A DNA stretch of 64,000 nt from Chitinophaga fulva (GCF_012927205.1 NZ_JABBGC010000002.1:1612001-1676000); one strand, 5' to 3'; positions 23,101 through 31,517 are shown, counted from the stretch's first letter. The notes: generated by a model not told the origin, from the sequence alone. Made by a program: numbers and translations.

Positions 23101-26100
23101 AGGCCTGTTGCTCCGGTGGAAATTTTTGTCCTGGTTTGGTTTCTATTTTCGGGAAAATAGACATGCCTTTTTTAGGCGCAGCAGCAGCTGTATTTGCCTG
23201 TGCTGGCGGCTGTACCGTGCTGCCACCGTTTAATGACGGCGGGGCGACAGCATGCCCGTTCGTAGCATGACCGTTGCCATTGCTATGAGCGATGGCCGGC
23301 TGCATACCCTGCGACATCCATTGAAACTGCTGCGCAATAACACTCAATTGTTGCTGCATCAGCTGCACGGTGTCCTGAATAACGTTATAGCCTCCGGGTA
23401 TCTGCACGGGCGGCGTGAATACCGGCGCTGGCAGCGGTGATGGTGAAGGAGGCGGAGGCGCGGACGGCAGCGGTGCTACAGCTGCTGCGGCTTCCGGTAC
23501 CAAGGCTGCTGCCACCGGCGCGCTGTCTGCCGTTACAAAAACAGTGGCATGTTCTGCAATGTACTCCGCCATCAGCTGGATAGACGTCAGTTCTTCAAAG
23601 ATCAGCCGCATGGAAAAACTCAATCCATATTCATTTTCTATTTTTCTTACCAGGCTGGCCATGATCAGCGAATCCGCTCCCTGCGACAGGAATGGCACGT
23701 GGACGTTCAGTTCCTGCGAAGGAGACATTTTCAATAGCCTGCGGAGATTTTCTGCCAGGTAGTCGGCGATATATCCGGCACTATTGGGGAGTAAATGATT
23801 TTTGTGACTCATGGGCATGTTTTTAGGGATGGTTATTTCCTCCACGGTAGACAAACTTTCTTTCGGCTGACGGGTCTTTTTCTCTATCCAGTAGCGTTCG
23901 CGTTGGAAAGGATAGGTGGGCAAAGTGGCTTTATGAGGTGCACTGGCGGCATAAAATGCCTGCCAGTTAATGTTAATTCCTTTTACATACAATGTCATCA
24001 GGGCATTGAGCATGGTCGTCCAGGACGAACGTCCTTCTCTCATCACCGGCAACAAACGATGCTCTTCATACTTCAGCGTCAGTTGCGCCATAGATAAAAG
24101 CGTGGGCTGAGGTCCCAGCTCCATCAGGTTAAATTCACCTGTTTCTTTTATCGTTTGAATGCTTTGTGAGAACAGCACCGGCCAGAGAATGTGTTTGCCC
24201 CAATAAGCGGCATCCGTCACCTCTTTTCCTGCAAGGACGCCGGTCACATTGGATACCAGCGGAATCACCGGTAAATGGTAATGAACACCGGACGCTATTT
24301 TATGGAACTCTTTCAGTACAGGTTCCATCAGGGGAGAATGGAAAGCATGCGACACCTGCATTTCCCGGCTGCCAACACCTGATTGTTTCAGGGACTGTGT
24401 CACCGCCCGCAACGCTGCCGTCTTTCCTGAGATAACCGTCAGTTCCGGTCCGTTGATAGCTGCAATAGACAATTCATTACCATATGCCTGGATAGCTGCT
24501 GCTACTTTCACGGCTGTTGCAAACACCACCGCCATGCTGCCCTCTTCTGTGACGGCGTTCATCAGCGCAGCCCTCGCGGTAATCAGCGCCAGGCCGTCAT
24601 ACAGACTGAATACGCCTGCCGCATAAGCCGCCGCATATTCGCCGGCGCTATGCCCCAATACGACATCGGGAGTAACACCCCATGACTTCCACACTTCCGC
24701 GAGCGCGCACTCTATGGCGAACAAAGCCGGTTGTGTGAAAACAGTTTGCCGCAACAGGCTGTTGGCTTCTTCTTTATTCTTTTTATAAAGCAGGTCGGTC
24801 AGGGAGAAAGGCCAGGTCTTTGCCAGGAAAGCATCGCAGTCATCGATCACCCGTTTGAACACGTCGTTGCTGTCATACAGCTCCCTGCCCATGTTCCAGT
24901 ATTGGGCGCCTTGTCCGGTGAACAGCCAGGCAATTTTTCCGGGTGACCGTAAAGTATCTCCGGCGTGCACACTGTGCTCTCCCCTGCCGGCAACATAAGC
25001 CTGTAACTGACCGGCAGCATCTTCCCTGGAAACCGCCTGCCAGGCTATGCGGTATGGATAAGCATCACGGCCGGTAGCCATACTCCGGGCAATAGCACCT
25101 ATGGAGTCCTTACTTTGTGGCAGGTCAGCCATATACCCCGACACCATCGCCTGTAAGGCGGCAGGTGTTTTGGCGGACAACAACAAAGGATAGGCAGGCA
25201 ACGGTTTCTCTTCGGGAGCTGTCACTGCCAGCGCTTCTTCCAATATCATGTGCACGTTGGTACCGCTTAGTCCAAAAGCACTGACAGCTGCTCTCCGGGG
25301 CACTGCCGCGGATGGCCACGGCATAAGGATATCTGCTACCTTCACGGCCATATCCTTCCAGGGGATAAAGCGGTTAGGGGTATTAAAATGGAGACTGGCA
25401 GGAATCTGGCGGTGTTGCAGGCTAAGCACGGTTTTAATAAAACCGGCAATACCCGCTGCCGCTTCCAGGTGTCCTATATTTGATTTCAGTGCACCCATCA
25501 GCAATGGCGCTTCTTTCTTACGGGAGCGGCCATAGACAGCATTCAGTGCCAGTACTTCTACCGGATCACCAAGACGGGTACCTGTTCCATGTGTTTCGAT
25601 GTATTGTATACTGTCAGCATCTACTGCGGCATTGCTCAATGCTTTCTCTATCAGTTGCTGCTGGGCAATACCATTGGGGGCAGTCAATCCATTGCTTTGT
25701 CCATCATGGTTTACCGCACCACCCTTGATGACAGCGAGAATATTATCACCGGCAGCCAGGGCGTCTTCCAGCCGCTTTAAAACCACCACACCAGCGCCTT
25801 CTCCCCTCACATATCCGTCCGCGTTATCATCAAATGTTTTGCACTGTCCTGTAGGGGAAAGTGCTTTCATGCGGCATAACTTAATCGTCGTGTCCGGCGA
25901 TAACATCAGGTTCACGCCACCTGCCAGCGCCAGAGAGCACTCCTTGCGCAACAGGCTCTGTGCCGCCTGGTATACGCTCAGCAGGGACGACGAACAGGCC
26001 GTATCCAGCTGTAGCGCAGGGCCGTGGAAATCCAGCAGGTAAGCAATCCTGCCGGCGGCAATACTTCTTTCTATACCTAAACCGGTAAATACATCTTCGT

Positions 26101-28579
26101 AGTATGTCACGTCGCTGTTGTCGCGGATCACCTGCTGATAATCATCGGTGCTCATGCCGACAAAGATGCCGCTGTCCGTTCCTCTCAACGACGACGGTGC
26201 TATGCCGGCATGTTCCAGCGCTTCCCAGCAAACTTCCAGCAACAGCCGCTGCTGCGGGTCCATCGCTGCCGCTTCTTTGGGAGAGATGCCAAAAAACAGC
26301 GGATCAAACTGGTCCACCTGTTCAATAAAGCCACCATGGCGGGTATACATCTTACCGGGCGCATCTTCCTGTTTATCGAAATAAGCAGATATATCCCACC
26401 GGTTGTCCGGTACGGTGCCCACAGCGTTCCGGGAAGATTTTAATAACGCCCACATCGCTTCAGGCGAGCTTACATTACCCGGGAAACGGCAGCCAATCCC
26501 AACGACCGCCAGCTGATTCCCGGTCAGTTCTGTTTCCGGCTGTGTGTTTTTGCTCTCCGGTAACGGGAGCGTTATCCCCGCGAAGTGGGTAGCGAGGCTC
26601 TGTACAGTAGGATAATTGAACACCACGGTATTTTCCACCGGCATGTGCAGGAAAACTTCGAGGTCGGCCGCCAATTGTACGGCCAATATGGAGGTAAGCC
26701 CATATTCGGCAAAAGTCCGCTGGGCCGCCATTTCCGTTGGCGTAGTATGTAAATGCTGTTTCAGCCAGGCTTCCAGCCATTCTTTCAACAGCGATAACGT
26801 ATGTGCGTTGACGGGAGTGGCCGTCGCTGCCGGCTGGGCCACGATAGGTTCCGCCGGAGCAGCAGCTTTCTCTGCGGCAGCAATTTCTTCGATCGCCTCT
26901 TTATAAGCGCCTTTGATATATTCCTCTACAAATAAGTGTCTTCTAACTTTTCCGCTGGTCGTCTTGAAAATCTTCCTCACCGGCAACACCTGTTTCACTT
27001 CCAGTCCCAGTCTCGCTGCCACGGTCCTTTTCACCAATGATATCATGGGCAAAAACTTCTCCGCAGACATCTTGTGCACCACAAAAACAACAATAGATTC
27101 CGATCCGTTTGTCTCATCAGGGATACCACAGGCCACCACTTTACCGGTATCAATTTCATCCAGCGTTTCCAGGGTATGCTCTATATCATGCGGATATACG
27201 TTTCCGCCGTTAACGAAGATGATGTCTTTTACCCTCCCCATGATATACAACACATCATCCAGCACAAATCCTGTATCACCGGTGTTCAGCCATCCATCTT
27301 TAAAGGTACTCTTGCTGGCTGCATCGTTGTTATAATAACGATTGGCCACACATTCGCTTTTCACCCAGATAACGCCGGCATAACCAGACGGCAGCGTGGT
27401 ACCTTTTTCATTGACAATGCGCAGCTGAAAGTCGCCTATCAGGGTTCCAACGGCCACTACTTCCAGCGTGTCTGCCTCAGGCTTCTTCACCAATGATTGG
27501 CCGGTAATGCTTTTACCGATCGTCAATGCATCTCTTTTTACAAATACGCTTTGGAAAGGCACATCTGCCTTGGGGAAAGTGATTTCCAGTGTAGCTTCCG
27601 CGAGGCCATATACAGCGCGCATGGCCATCGGATCGAGTTTATATTTTGCCATCCGCTCGTTGAAAACCCGTGCCAGGCTGGCTGAAATTGGTTCAGCGCC
27701 ATTCAGTATGATCCGCACGGATGACAGGTCCAGACCTTCCCCCTTCTCTTCTGTAAAATGATTTAAATAATATTTATAACCGAAGTTGGGAGAACAGGTA
27801 ATGGTAACACGATAATCGGAGGCTTTTTGCAACCATAACAACGGATGCCTGATGAACAGGTCCGTAGGCATGATATATTGCTGTACACCTGCTGCCAGTG
27901 GATTAAGATGATAGCCAATTAATCCAAGGTCGTGCGTAAGCGGCATCCAGCTTAAAAAGATATCGTCATCAGTACATTCATAGGCCTCCAATACCGCGGA
28001 GGTATTCGCGATCAGGTTACGATGGCGGATTTCCACGCCCTTGGGATTACCAGTAGAACCGGATGAAAACTGGAGAAAAGCAATATCATCCCGTGTAACA
28101 TCAGCTGGGATCCCTGCTGGCAGGTTGCCTTTATTTTCCTCCAGGAACAGGACCTGGTCATAAAAAGTATTGTCGGCGGCACCGTCGCTATAATCCTGCT
28201 TGCACAATTTTTCATAATGCGCCGGCGTAGTAATGATATAAGGGTTTTTCAGGTATGCCCTTATCTTATATAGTTTTCTGGCATTTTCGCTGTAATGCGT
28301 AACAGAAACCGGTACAGGTATGATCCCTCCTAAAATACAGGCCCAGAAATACTGAATAAACTGCTGGCTATCTTCCAGCTGCAACACCAGTTCGTCGCCG
28401 GGTTTCAATCCTTTATGTTGTAAATATCCAAGCAGCTGTAAAGCATCCTGGTACAACTGATGATAGGATAGAAAATGGGTCCTGTTAGCTGCTACTATAA
28501 AACTGACGCCTTTATCGCGTTGATCTTTCTGGTGAATCAGCAGCTCTGACAGGGTCTTCGCGGACAGCTCTTTTCTCAT
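14108..28579 (-). CDS. Hybrid PKS/NRPS starter: AL-ACP-KS-AT-ACP-AMT-C-A-MT-T-C-A-T
   Basis: 4823-residue protein that should start the chain. Approximate domains: fatty acyl-AMP ligase (1-560, SSGSTGNPKG); ACP (596-673, core GLTSI, so Thr replaces the usual Asp before the phosphopantetheine Ser); KS (690-1120, DTACSSS, HGTGT, NIGHLEAA); AT (1206-1570, GHSAGE and HAFH, the malonyl-type signature); ACP (1597-1680, GADSL); Pro/Ala-rich linker; PLP class III aminotransferase (1810-2266, GKIAGGGMPIG carries the likely Schiff-base Lys); C (2297-2730, HHIVFDD); A with inserted methyltransferase (3226-3583, VLEIGCGTG); T; C (HHISSDGWS); A; T (GMHSLL). The order matches iturin/mycosubtilin and microsclerodermin starters, which extend a fatty acid by malonate and transaminate the beta-keto group. 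A codes: DAIWMGGTFK (8 of 10 as the Val code DAFWIGGTFK) and DIWELTADDK (unassigned, acidic). Confidence 0.96.
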   Translation of the reverse strand: MRKELSAKTLSELLIHQKDQRDKGVSFIVAANRTHFLSYHQLYQDALQLLGYLQHKGLKPGDELVLQLEDSQQFIQYFWACILGGIIPVPVSVTHYSENARKLYKIRAYLKNPYIITTPAHYEKLCKQDYSDGAADNTFYDQVLFLEENKGNLPAGIPADVTRDDIAFLQFSSGSTGNPKGVEIRHRNLIANTSAVLEAYECTDDDIFLSWMPLTHDLGLIGYHLNPLAAGVQQYIMPTDLFIRHPLLWLQKASDYRVTITCSPNFGYKYYLNHFTEEKGEGLDLSSVRIILNGAEPISASLARVFNERMAKYKLDPMAMRAVYGLAEATLEITFPKADVPFQSVFVKRDALTIGKSITGQSLVKKPEADTLEVVAVGTLIGDFQLRIVNEKGTTLPSGYAGVIWVKSECVANRYYNNDAASKSTFKDGWLNTGDTGFVLDDVLYIMGRVKDIIFVNGGNVYPHDIEHTLETLDEIDTGKVVACGIPDETNGSESIVVFVVHKMSAEKFLPMISLVKRTVAARLGLEVKQVLPVRKIFKTTSGKVRRHLFVEEYIKGAYKEAIEEIAAAEKAAAPAEPIVAQPAATATPVNAHTLSLLKEWLEAWLKQHLHTTPTEMAAQRTFAEYGLTSILAVQLAADLEVFLHMPVENTVVFNYPTVQSLATHFAGITLPLPESKNTQPETELTGNQLAVVGIGCRFPGNVSSPEAMWALLKSSRNAVGTVPDNRWDISAYFDKQEDAPGKMYTRHGGFIEQVDQFDPLFFGISPKEAAAMDPQQRLLLEVCWEALEHAGIAPSSLRGTDSGIFVGMSTDDYQQVIRDNSDVTYYEDVFTGLGIERSIAAGRIAYLLDFHGPALQLDTACSSSLLSVYQAAQSLLRKECSLALAGGVNLMLSPDTTIKLCRMKALSPTGQCKTFDDNADGYVRGEGAGVVVLKRLEDALAAGDNILAVIKGGAVNHDGQSNGLTAPNGIAQQQLIEKALSNAAVDADSIQYIETHGTGTRLGDPVEVLALNAVYGRSRKKEAPLLMGALKSNIGHLEAAAGIAGFIKTVLSLQHRQIPASLHFNTPNRFIPWKDMAVKVADILMPWPSAAVPRRAAVSAFGLSGTNVHMILEEALAVTAPEEKPLPAYPLLLSAKTPAALQAMVSGYMADLPQSKDSIGAIARSMATGRDAYPYRIAWQAVSREDAAGQLQAYVAGRGEHSVHAGDTLRSPGKIAWLFTGQGAQYWNMGRELYDSNDVFKRVIDDCDAFLAKTWPFSLTDLLYKKNKEEANSLLRQTVFTQPALFAIECALAEVWKSWGVTPDVVLGHSAGEYAAAYAAGVFSLYDGLALITARAALMNAVTEEGSMAVVFATAVKVAAAIQAYGNELSIAAINGPELTVISGKTAALRAVTQSLKQSGVGSREMQVSHAFHSPLMEPVLKEFHKIASGVHYHLPVIPLVSNVTGVLAGKEVTDAAYWGKHILWPVLFSQSIQTIKETGEFNLMELGPQPTLLSMAQLTLKYEEHRLLPVMREGRSSWTTMLNALMTLYVKGININWQAFYAASAPHKATLPTYPFQRERYWIEKKTRQPKESLSTVEEITIPKNMPMSHKNHLLPNSAGYIADYLAENLRRLLKMSPSQELNVHVPFLSQGADSLIMASLVRKIENEYGLSFSMRLIFEELTSIQLMAEYIAEHATVFVTADSAPVAAALVPEAAAAVAPLPSAPPPPSPSPLPAPVFTPPVQIPGGYNVIQDTVQLMQQQLSVIAQQFQWMSQGMQPAIAHSNGNGHATNGHAVAPPSLNGGSTVQPPAQANTAAAAPKKGMSIFPKIETKPGQKFPPEQQAYLDAFIEKYTTKTQTSKALTEKYRPVLADNRVSAGFRFATKEMVYPIVAASSLGSKMTDVDGNEYVDLTMGFGVNLLGHRPEIVTAAIHKQLEKGYQLGPQTYLAGEVATRISALTGMDRVSFHNSGTEAVMSAMRLARTTSGKKKIAIFLGSYHGYFDGTLAMVEDIEHDHNGVPIAPGVIPNMVADVLVFDYLNPNVVEQIRAHAHELAAVLVEPIQSRRPGYQPKALLQELRAMTEQEKIILIFDEMITGFRIHPGGVQAYFGIRADMVTYGKIAGGGMPIGIIAGKDWCMQAFDGGLWNYKDDSYPKAETTFLAGTFCKHPLSMVASLAVLGELERQGPALQEKLNARTSRLISNITKLLDDNQVPIKVNHFGSLFYFSISGNMDLFFYHLLEKGVYIWEGKTCFLSAAHTDEDVDFVEKCFRDTITELQQAGFLPKVTPAKKNTAPVAAALLNVLPTVIEKQERPAHIPLSFSQERLWFIDQLEGSVQYNLPAISRLKGRLDKSALAYALQHIVDRHEILRTNIDQEEGHAYQRIQESVNWQLEEVEDPLYQHNAAALQTYIAGLVNTPFKLSEGNMLKAYLIRVSDDEHVLVLVIHHIVFDDSSAHIFFQELIEIYNARLAGRQPELPALKIQYADYALWQRRFLQGPLVTQKLAYWKKKLEGVTLLQLPTDFERPVVRSTRGAVIYTQLDKELSAQVKQLGRQQGVTLFTTLLTALKVLMCRYSGQEDICIGCATAGRAQVELEPLLGFFVNTLALRSNLSGNPSFAAALKEVQNTLFDAHDNQEVPFEKVVMEVMGERDIRKNPLFQVMFTLQNIPLMSELRLGEAAMTPEPVIRSTSLFDIFWTVEERPDGIALEVEYCIDLFQETTIRRMIQHYMALLEAAVQSPVTAIGELKMLSAEETHQLLVTFNDNVVPYPVNKTITALFEEQVANAPDAIALSFGEQQLTYRELEEQSNRVAHYLRKQGVKEGVMVPLCMERSIHLIVSILGILKAGGAYVPVDPAYPKDRIAYMLHDTASKLVLTTTDQQALLAAEAEHATLIFVDNILDLLAAMPAHPLGVKTDPDSLAYVIYTSGSTGRPKGAMVIHRNVTSLARGGNFVELSAADTLLSTGSPSFDATTIEYWGMLLNGGQLVLCPEKRLLDNQLLKQEIRQRGITKMWFTASWFNQLVDDDISIFEGLTAVMAGGEKLSEEHIRKFRAAYPATQIINGYGPTENTTFSLTWNIAAVVPGKSIPIGRPLANRAAYVLDSAMQLLPVGTPGELYVGGDGVSRGYLNQPELTAEKFVTDPFSEQRGARLYRTGDRARWLPDGTVEYLGRMDDQIKMRGYRIEPGEIERALNNLEAVAASCVVVKEQQAAEKKLVSYYVPDQQAVLRTEQELYLQQVATWKELYETAYSKADEVKDLDEEFNITGWNDSFTGEAIPAQNMRHWLEDITSVVLSTNPRNVLEIGCGTGLIYFQLAGHIEKYIGTDFSQVSTRQLQQHINKGLRRYPETTLKICAAHEVTLEEGTTIDTVILNSIVQYFPGAQYMSDVLDNAISLLNGKGHIVIGDVRDLRLLPSFKRRLQLDKLQSKTSLREFEWNVDQEVWKEEELCFSPAYFFQLQSLYPEITHVEIQWKQGDYINELTLYRYTVVLHLDIEKPVLQPQWLAWEEIADKNSVLSRLSAGQPRIALQHVPNPRLWKERLLEQALSDRSVNQVGDLADYILTPDNDTKVVNEILAAAKAAGYQCRFLLNEDPFKVNLLLEQVPFNGFVEPSYSKSAGYTDGVKTNIPLFPDICEVLEKDIRVQLQQRLPEYMVPFAFVAMQLLPLTSNGKVDRRFLTEWEFIQRKRILHYQAPVTATEQQLADIWQRLLGLERIGTQDNFFELGGHSLLATRAVSAIRKEMEAELTVKDFFLHPTIASLATYLQLQHKGLLLPALFAAERPAQIPLSFSQERLWFIDQLEGSVSYHMPVVLRLKGALDNAALDHAIGQIVHRHESLRTIIKQTQGKPYQQVLDKDQWQLTEVEDAIFSEDAIALQEYITSLVYKPFDLANDFMLRAHLLRVSAEEHVLVLVMHHISSDGWSVSILVDELIALYRAYSTGSAAHLPALDIQYPDYAIWQRTHLEGAALKKRLVYWQEKLSGVDVLQLPTDYSRPPVQSTRGAISRFRLDKELRDQLQVLSQQQGTTLFMTLLTAFKVLLYRYSGQDDICVGTTIAGRTQQEAEGLIGFFVNTLPLRSNLGDDPTFITLLQQVKETTLDAYDHQDAPFEKIVELVEKNRDMSRTALFQVMFELFNMPDAPDLKLGELHITQEEVPHTVTLFDLSCCMQEDTDGLSGYIEYCVDLFTEDSIQRLVKHFEQLLQFIVQLPAAHIGSIPMLRQEEEQQLLVDFNNTTVAFPQDKTFIDLFVSQAAITPGAPAVMAGDTVVSYKALDERSNQLAHYLMGEGITGNSLVPVCLERSADMIVAILGILKAGAAYVPIDPEYPAARITYILDDCNASLIVSSNYGSEKLSDITVLNTFLMDGDAATLDAQPVTPLFTAPAPNDLAYIIYTSGSTGKPKGVMVEHAGMLNHLFAKVNDLKMDADTIMAYTASYTFDISVWQMFSALLSGGRTVVYTDAQIHHPAGLLRRLSSDGITVLELVPSYLATILMEDSEVPLDSLQYLLVTGEPVSQALLTKWFNHATYGSIPVVNAYGPTEASDDITHHFMYAAPDRNNVPLGKPIQNLRIYILDTARQLCPVGVAGEICVSGIGVSRGYLNDPEKTAAKFIKDPFHADGTIRMYCTGDLGRWLPDGSIEMLGRIDEQVKIRGYRIELGEIENVLQQFHSVKSAVVLSKGDDTASGGPKRLVGYIVTGDDYSRDALVTYLKERLPEYMVPEQLVTLDRLPLTPNGKVDKKALPEADIQVLLTQYEAPGNEIEETLEDICKKLLETDRVGTNDNLFGLGMHSLLVMRLSAAVQEKFGLHISVRTFFKLTTIKTLAAYIKISQAAVSETSEGLQEMRL

Positions 28580-28686
28580 TTGTGCTCAGTTATTTGTTCA
28601 GTAAAAACAATAATTTAACCTGTAGCAAGATGGGATCGCCACCTGACTACGTCCATACGATAATGCCGGCATAGGGTTAATAATGC

Positions 28687-30339
28687 TTATTCTGTGACAG
28701 CATATTTCCGCTCATACAGCAATTCTTTTTCACCAAACAGGCGTTCGGCGATCATTCCTTTCTCTTTGCAGTTTTTGACAAGTTTATCAGACTGGATAAT
28801 AGGATTAGAAGCATCCGTATACTTGATGCTGCTGATAAACTCCAGCCATGGCTCCATACCCATTGCATAAACGTATACTTCTTTTGGGTTAAAGATCTCT
28901 ACCAGCGACATTCCTTTTACACAATCAGAACCTGCCAGCCTGCGGCTGCTGTCCTGTTCACGGGTGATCTTTTTTGTCATCAGCGGGCCATATAACCAGG
29001 TCAATGGTGCGCCGTCGCACTCCATGCCCAGGAACATAACATCCACGTCACCGATGCTATTGTGAATATGCTCGTAAAGGGCCGGTTCACTTATGCGGGA
29101 ATCTGCCAGGAATAAAAGTTTGAAACCGCTGATCTGTACCAGGTAGCAGGCTTTTGACAGAATATTCAGATCGCTGTGTTCTCCGGTAAAGGGTAATCCC
29201 GTGATGGTGGTATTGGTAAACTCGATGGTTTCCATTTCTTCTATGGCCTCCACCTGGTCGAACCCGATATTGCTGAACATCAGTCTCAGATCAGGGTTCT
29301 CCAGTTGGCCGGAGTTGGTACGGGGCACAATCAGGTGTCTGATCTTATGACGGAGCGGCAACAGTGTTTCAAACAGGATGTGGTCCTGGTGGTTGTGGGT
29401 GATCAGTACATAATCGATCACGTCTGGCAAATCAGCATCGGAGAAATGTTCGATGTCGCTATCATATCCATAGTAGCTGATCAGCGGATCTACCAGGATG
29501 CTGACATCTTTTGTTTCTACCAGGATACAGGCGTGTCCGAAGTAGCGCATGCGGATTTTATCACCAGTATATTTGTTATAAACAGGGGGCGGTGTGGTAG
29601 TAAAAAAGGTATTAAACAGGGCTTCATCCACAGGAGATATGCCTAATAAAGTCTTGATATATTCCAGGCTTTTGGGCGTACGCTTCATTCTTGCCAGCTC
29701 GTCGATGCCGGCATGATCAAAGGGGATTTCCAGGTGCAATACGCCTGGCTCATCGAGCCTTGGTGTGCTAAGGCAGAAAGGGCGATGATCATTTTCAGTT
29801 ACCCACAGGGCAATACTTTGAGAAGATTTATTGTAGAACTGGCTCTTATACAGGAGTGCTTCAAAAAAGCGGAAGTCTGCGTTGTTGTTCCGGTCGTAAA
29901 ACAGTTCCACATATCCTTTAAGAACAGGCGGAACCTTTTCGTACAGCGTTTCCATGCCCATCCCTTTCCCTTCCGATTCCAGCAGGCGGTCCAGCTCTTT
30001 TACTGCTTTAGCAAACTTCAGCGCCTTCTCCTGTTCTTTCATGGTTTTTTCATAGAGGGTATTCACTTCGTCTACACGGTCAACCGGTATGTCCATGAAA
30101 GGGCCGCCTTTCATCTTGGGGTTCAGTACTGCTTCAGCGTGAACAGAAGGCTCCATGATAAAGGAATCCATGATATTAAGATGCCTGCCTACTACGTTCA
30201 TAGCGGCAGTGGCAGGTGATATCAGGTGGCTCCAGGCGTACCATCTGTCAAATAAAGGTTCTATAACTACGTTAGGTTTTAAGTAAAATTCATTACCACT
30301 CATGATGGTTAGGTTTCGCATTAAAAAATAGTTGATCAT
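28687..30339 (-). CDS. CmlA-like diiron beta-hydroxylase (metallo-beta-lactamase fold)
   Basis: 550 residues, close to the 532 of CmlA, which hydroxylates the beta-carbon of an amino acid while it is bound to an NRPS carrier domain. An N-terminal helical domain (about 1-260) precedes a metallo-beta-lactamase fold. The metal motif HNHQDH lies at about residues 313-318, a Glu in GEH near 386 and an Asp in LADS near 412. These spacings follow the CmlA iron ligands (His305-His310, Glu377, Asp403), shifted by eight to nine. The ATG at 30339 is chosen because GGAGGG lies nine bases upstream, a strong Shine-Dalgarno by the standards of this genome; ATG at 30303 is the main alternative. The gene lies between sbnB and the starter synthetase, same strand. 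Which module's residue it hydroxylates cannot be read from the sequence. Confidence 0.8.
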   Translation of the reverse strand: MINYFLMRNLTIMSGNEFYLKPNVVIEPLFDRWYAWSHLISPATAAMNVVGRHLNIMDSFIMEPSVHAEAVLNPKMKGGPFMDIPVDRVDEVNTLYEKTMKEQEKALKFAKAVKELDRLLESEGKGMGMETLYEKVPPVLKGYVELFYDRNNNADFRFFEALLYKSQFYNKSSQSIALWVTENDHRPFCLSTPRLDEPGVLHLEIPFDHAGIDELARMKRTPKSLEYIKTLLGISPVDEALFNTFFTTTPPPVYNKYTGDKIRMRYFGHACILVETKDVSILVDPLISYYGYDSDIEHFSDADLPDVIDYVLITHNHQDHILFETLLPLRHKIRHLIVPRTNSGQLENPDLRLMFSNIGFDQVEAIEEMETIEFTNTTITGLPFTGEHSDLNILSKACYLVQISGFKLLFLADSRISEPALYEHIHNSIGDVDVMFLGMECDGAPLTWLYGPLMTKKITREQDSSRRLAGSDCVKGMSLVEIFNPKEVYVYAMGMEPWLEFISSIKYTDASNPIIQSDKLVKNCKEKGMIAERLFGEKELLYERKYAVTE

Positions 30340-30543
30340 AAAAGTGTTCCCTCCAAAGTGGAGCTGTTCTTACCACGACGTAAGACTCAACGTTCACCTG
30401 GCGGGAAACACTTGTGTATCATGAATGTCACAGGAAATATTATCGGGCCGAAAGTTTGGTAAGTTCCACCCGTACCAGTGTCTATCGGATAAAAAACATC
30501 TTCCTGTAAAAAGGACCATGATCTGATGTTGGGCTGCTTACTG

Positions 30544-31512
30544 TTAATCGGCGAGCACCGTACCCACGCCTGCTACTTTTGCTTTCTCATAAAAATAGAC
30601 AGCAGTAGCAATGTCGAATACGGCCATTCCCATTGGATTAAACATGACCACCTCTTCCATCCCCGCATGCTGTAATTTGTCTTCACAGATGATATCCACA
30701 AGTGACAGCGTGCCTGATTTCGTTAGTCCCTGGGTTTTATGCATCACCTCAATATCTGTGTTCTCCCTGCATACTTCCTCCCAGTCGTCTACCACGATAT
30801 GGCTGGCATAGTTGATAAACTCCGGCACATAATCTCTCAGGGAAATATTTAACTGCAGGGAGCCTTTCTTAGGGGCTTTATTGATATAGGGCTTCTTAGA
30901 TACAGTACAGGTCATCAGTATATCGGCATTCTCAAATGCTTCTTCCCAGGTATTGACGATATTTACTTTTCCTTTCAATGAAGCGGGCACCAGTGAAATA
31001 TCAGGCTGATTAAGATCGTATATATTTACATAGTCCAACCGGCTTCCCAGCAATGTACTGATCATATCCAGGTGTTGCTGGCCAATAGGTCCGAAACCGA
31101 TAATGCCTACACTCAGTTTCTCCTGATGGTTACGCTGAAGATATGCTTTCACTACCAGGCCGGTTACCGCCGCCGTACGAACAGCGCTGACATGACTGGT
31201 ATTGATAATACAGGCAGGTACACCGGTATCTGCTTCATTTAATATAGTGACAGAGTTAGCACGTGGAATATTCTTCCTGATATTATCGGGGAAGCTGGCG
31301 ATCCATTTTATGCCAGAAAACGATACTTTACCGCCTACAAATGCGGGCATAGCGATGATACGGTTGGTGAGGTCCCGGTATCTCAGATAAGGTTTGATGG
31401 GTTGAGCGAAATCTCCATCCTTCAGGGTATAGACTGTATCCCGGATCTTTTCGATCACTTCTTCCCAGTTAATTCCTAAGTGTAACAGATCGGACTTACT
31501 TAAATAGTACAT
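30544..31512 (-). CDS. sbnB: SbnB-like N-((2S)-2-amino-2-carboxyethyl)-L-glutamate dehydrogenase (Dap biosynthesis)
   Basis: 322-residue member of the ornithine cyclodeaminase/mu-crystallin family. In staphyloferrin B biosynthesis SbnB oxidises the SbnA product to release L-2,3-diaminopropionate and 2-oxoglutarate, using NAD. Visible here: the substrate-binding Lys in GIKW (residues 67-70), the phrase WIASFPDNI typical of SbnB rather than of true cyclodeaminases, AVRTAAVTG (110-118) and a Rossmann dinucleotide motif GIIGFGPIG (136-144). The gene starts five bases after the sbnA-like stop, so the two are translationally close and the pair almost certainly works together. It is followed by about 200 bases without a gene and then the CmlA-like hydroxylase. 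Generic cyclodeaminase activity is the alternative, but the sbnA neighbour makes the Dap role more likely. Confidence 0.87.
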   Translation of the reverse strand: MYYLSKSDLLHLGINWEEVIEKIRDTVYTLKDGDFAQPIKPYLRYRDLTNRIIAMPAFVGGKVSFSGIKWIASFPDNIRKNIPRANSVTILNEADTGVPACIINTSHVSAVRTAAVTGLVVKAYLQRNHQEKLSVGIIGFGPIGQQHLDMISTLLGSRLDYVNIYDLNQPDISLVPASLKGKVNIVNTWEEAFENADILMTCTVSKKPYINKAPKKGSLQLNISLRDYVPEFINYASHIVVDDWEEVCRENTDIEVMHKTQGLTKSGTLSLVDIICEDKLQHAGMEEVVMFNPMGMAVFDIATAVYFYEKAKVAGVGTVLAD

Positions 31513-31517
31513 GTTTG

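Noticed and set aside
14187..27761. Many long plus-strand frames antisense to the synthetases
   Set aside because: Shadow frames of GC-rich domain-repeat genes; none has a start context, family or operon logic of its own.
1..28579. Repeated near-identical stretches that could look like mobile elements or repeats
   Set aside because: They are homologous C, A, MT and T domains within open frames, not inverted-repeat-bounded elements.
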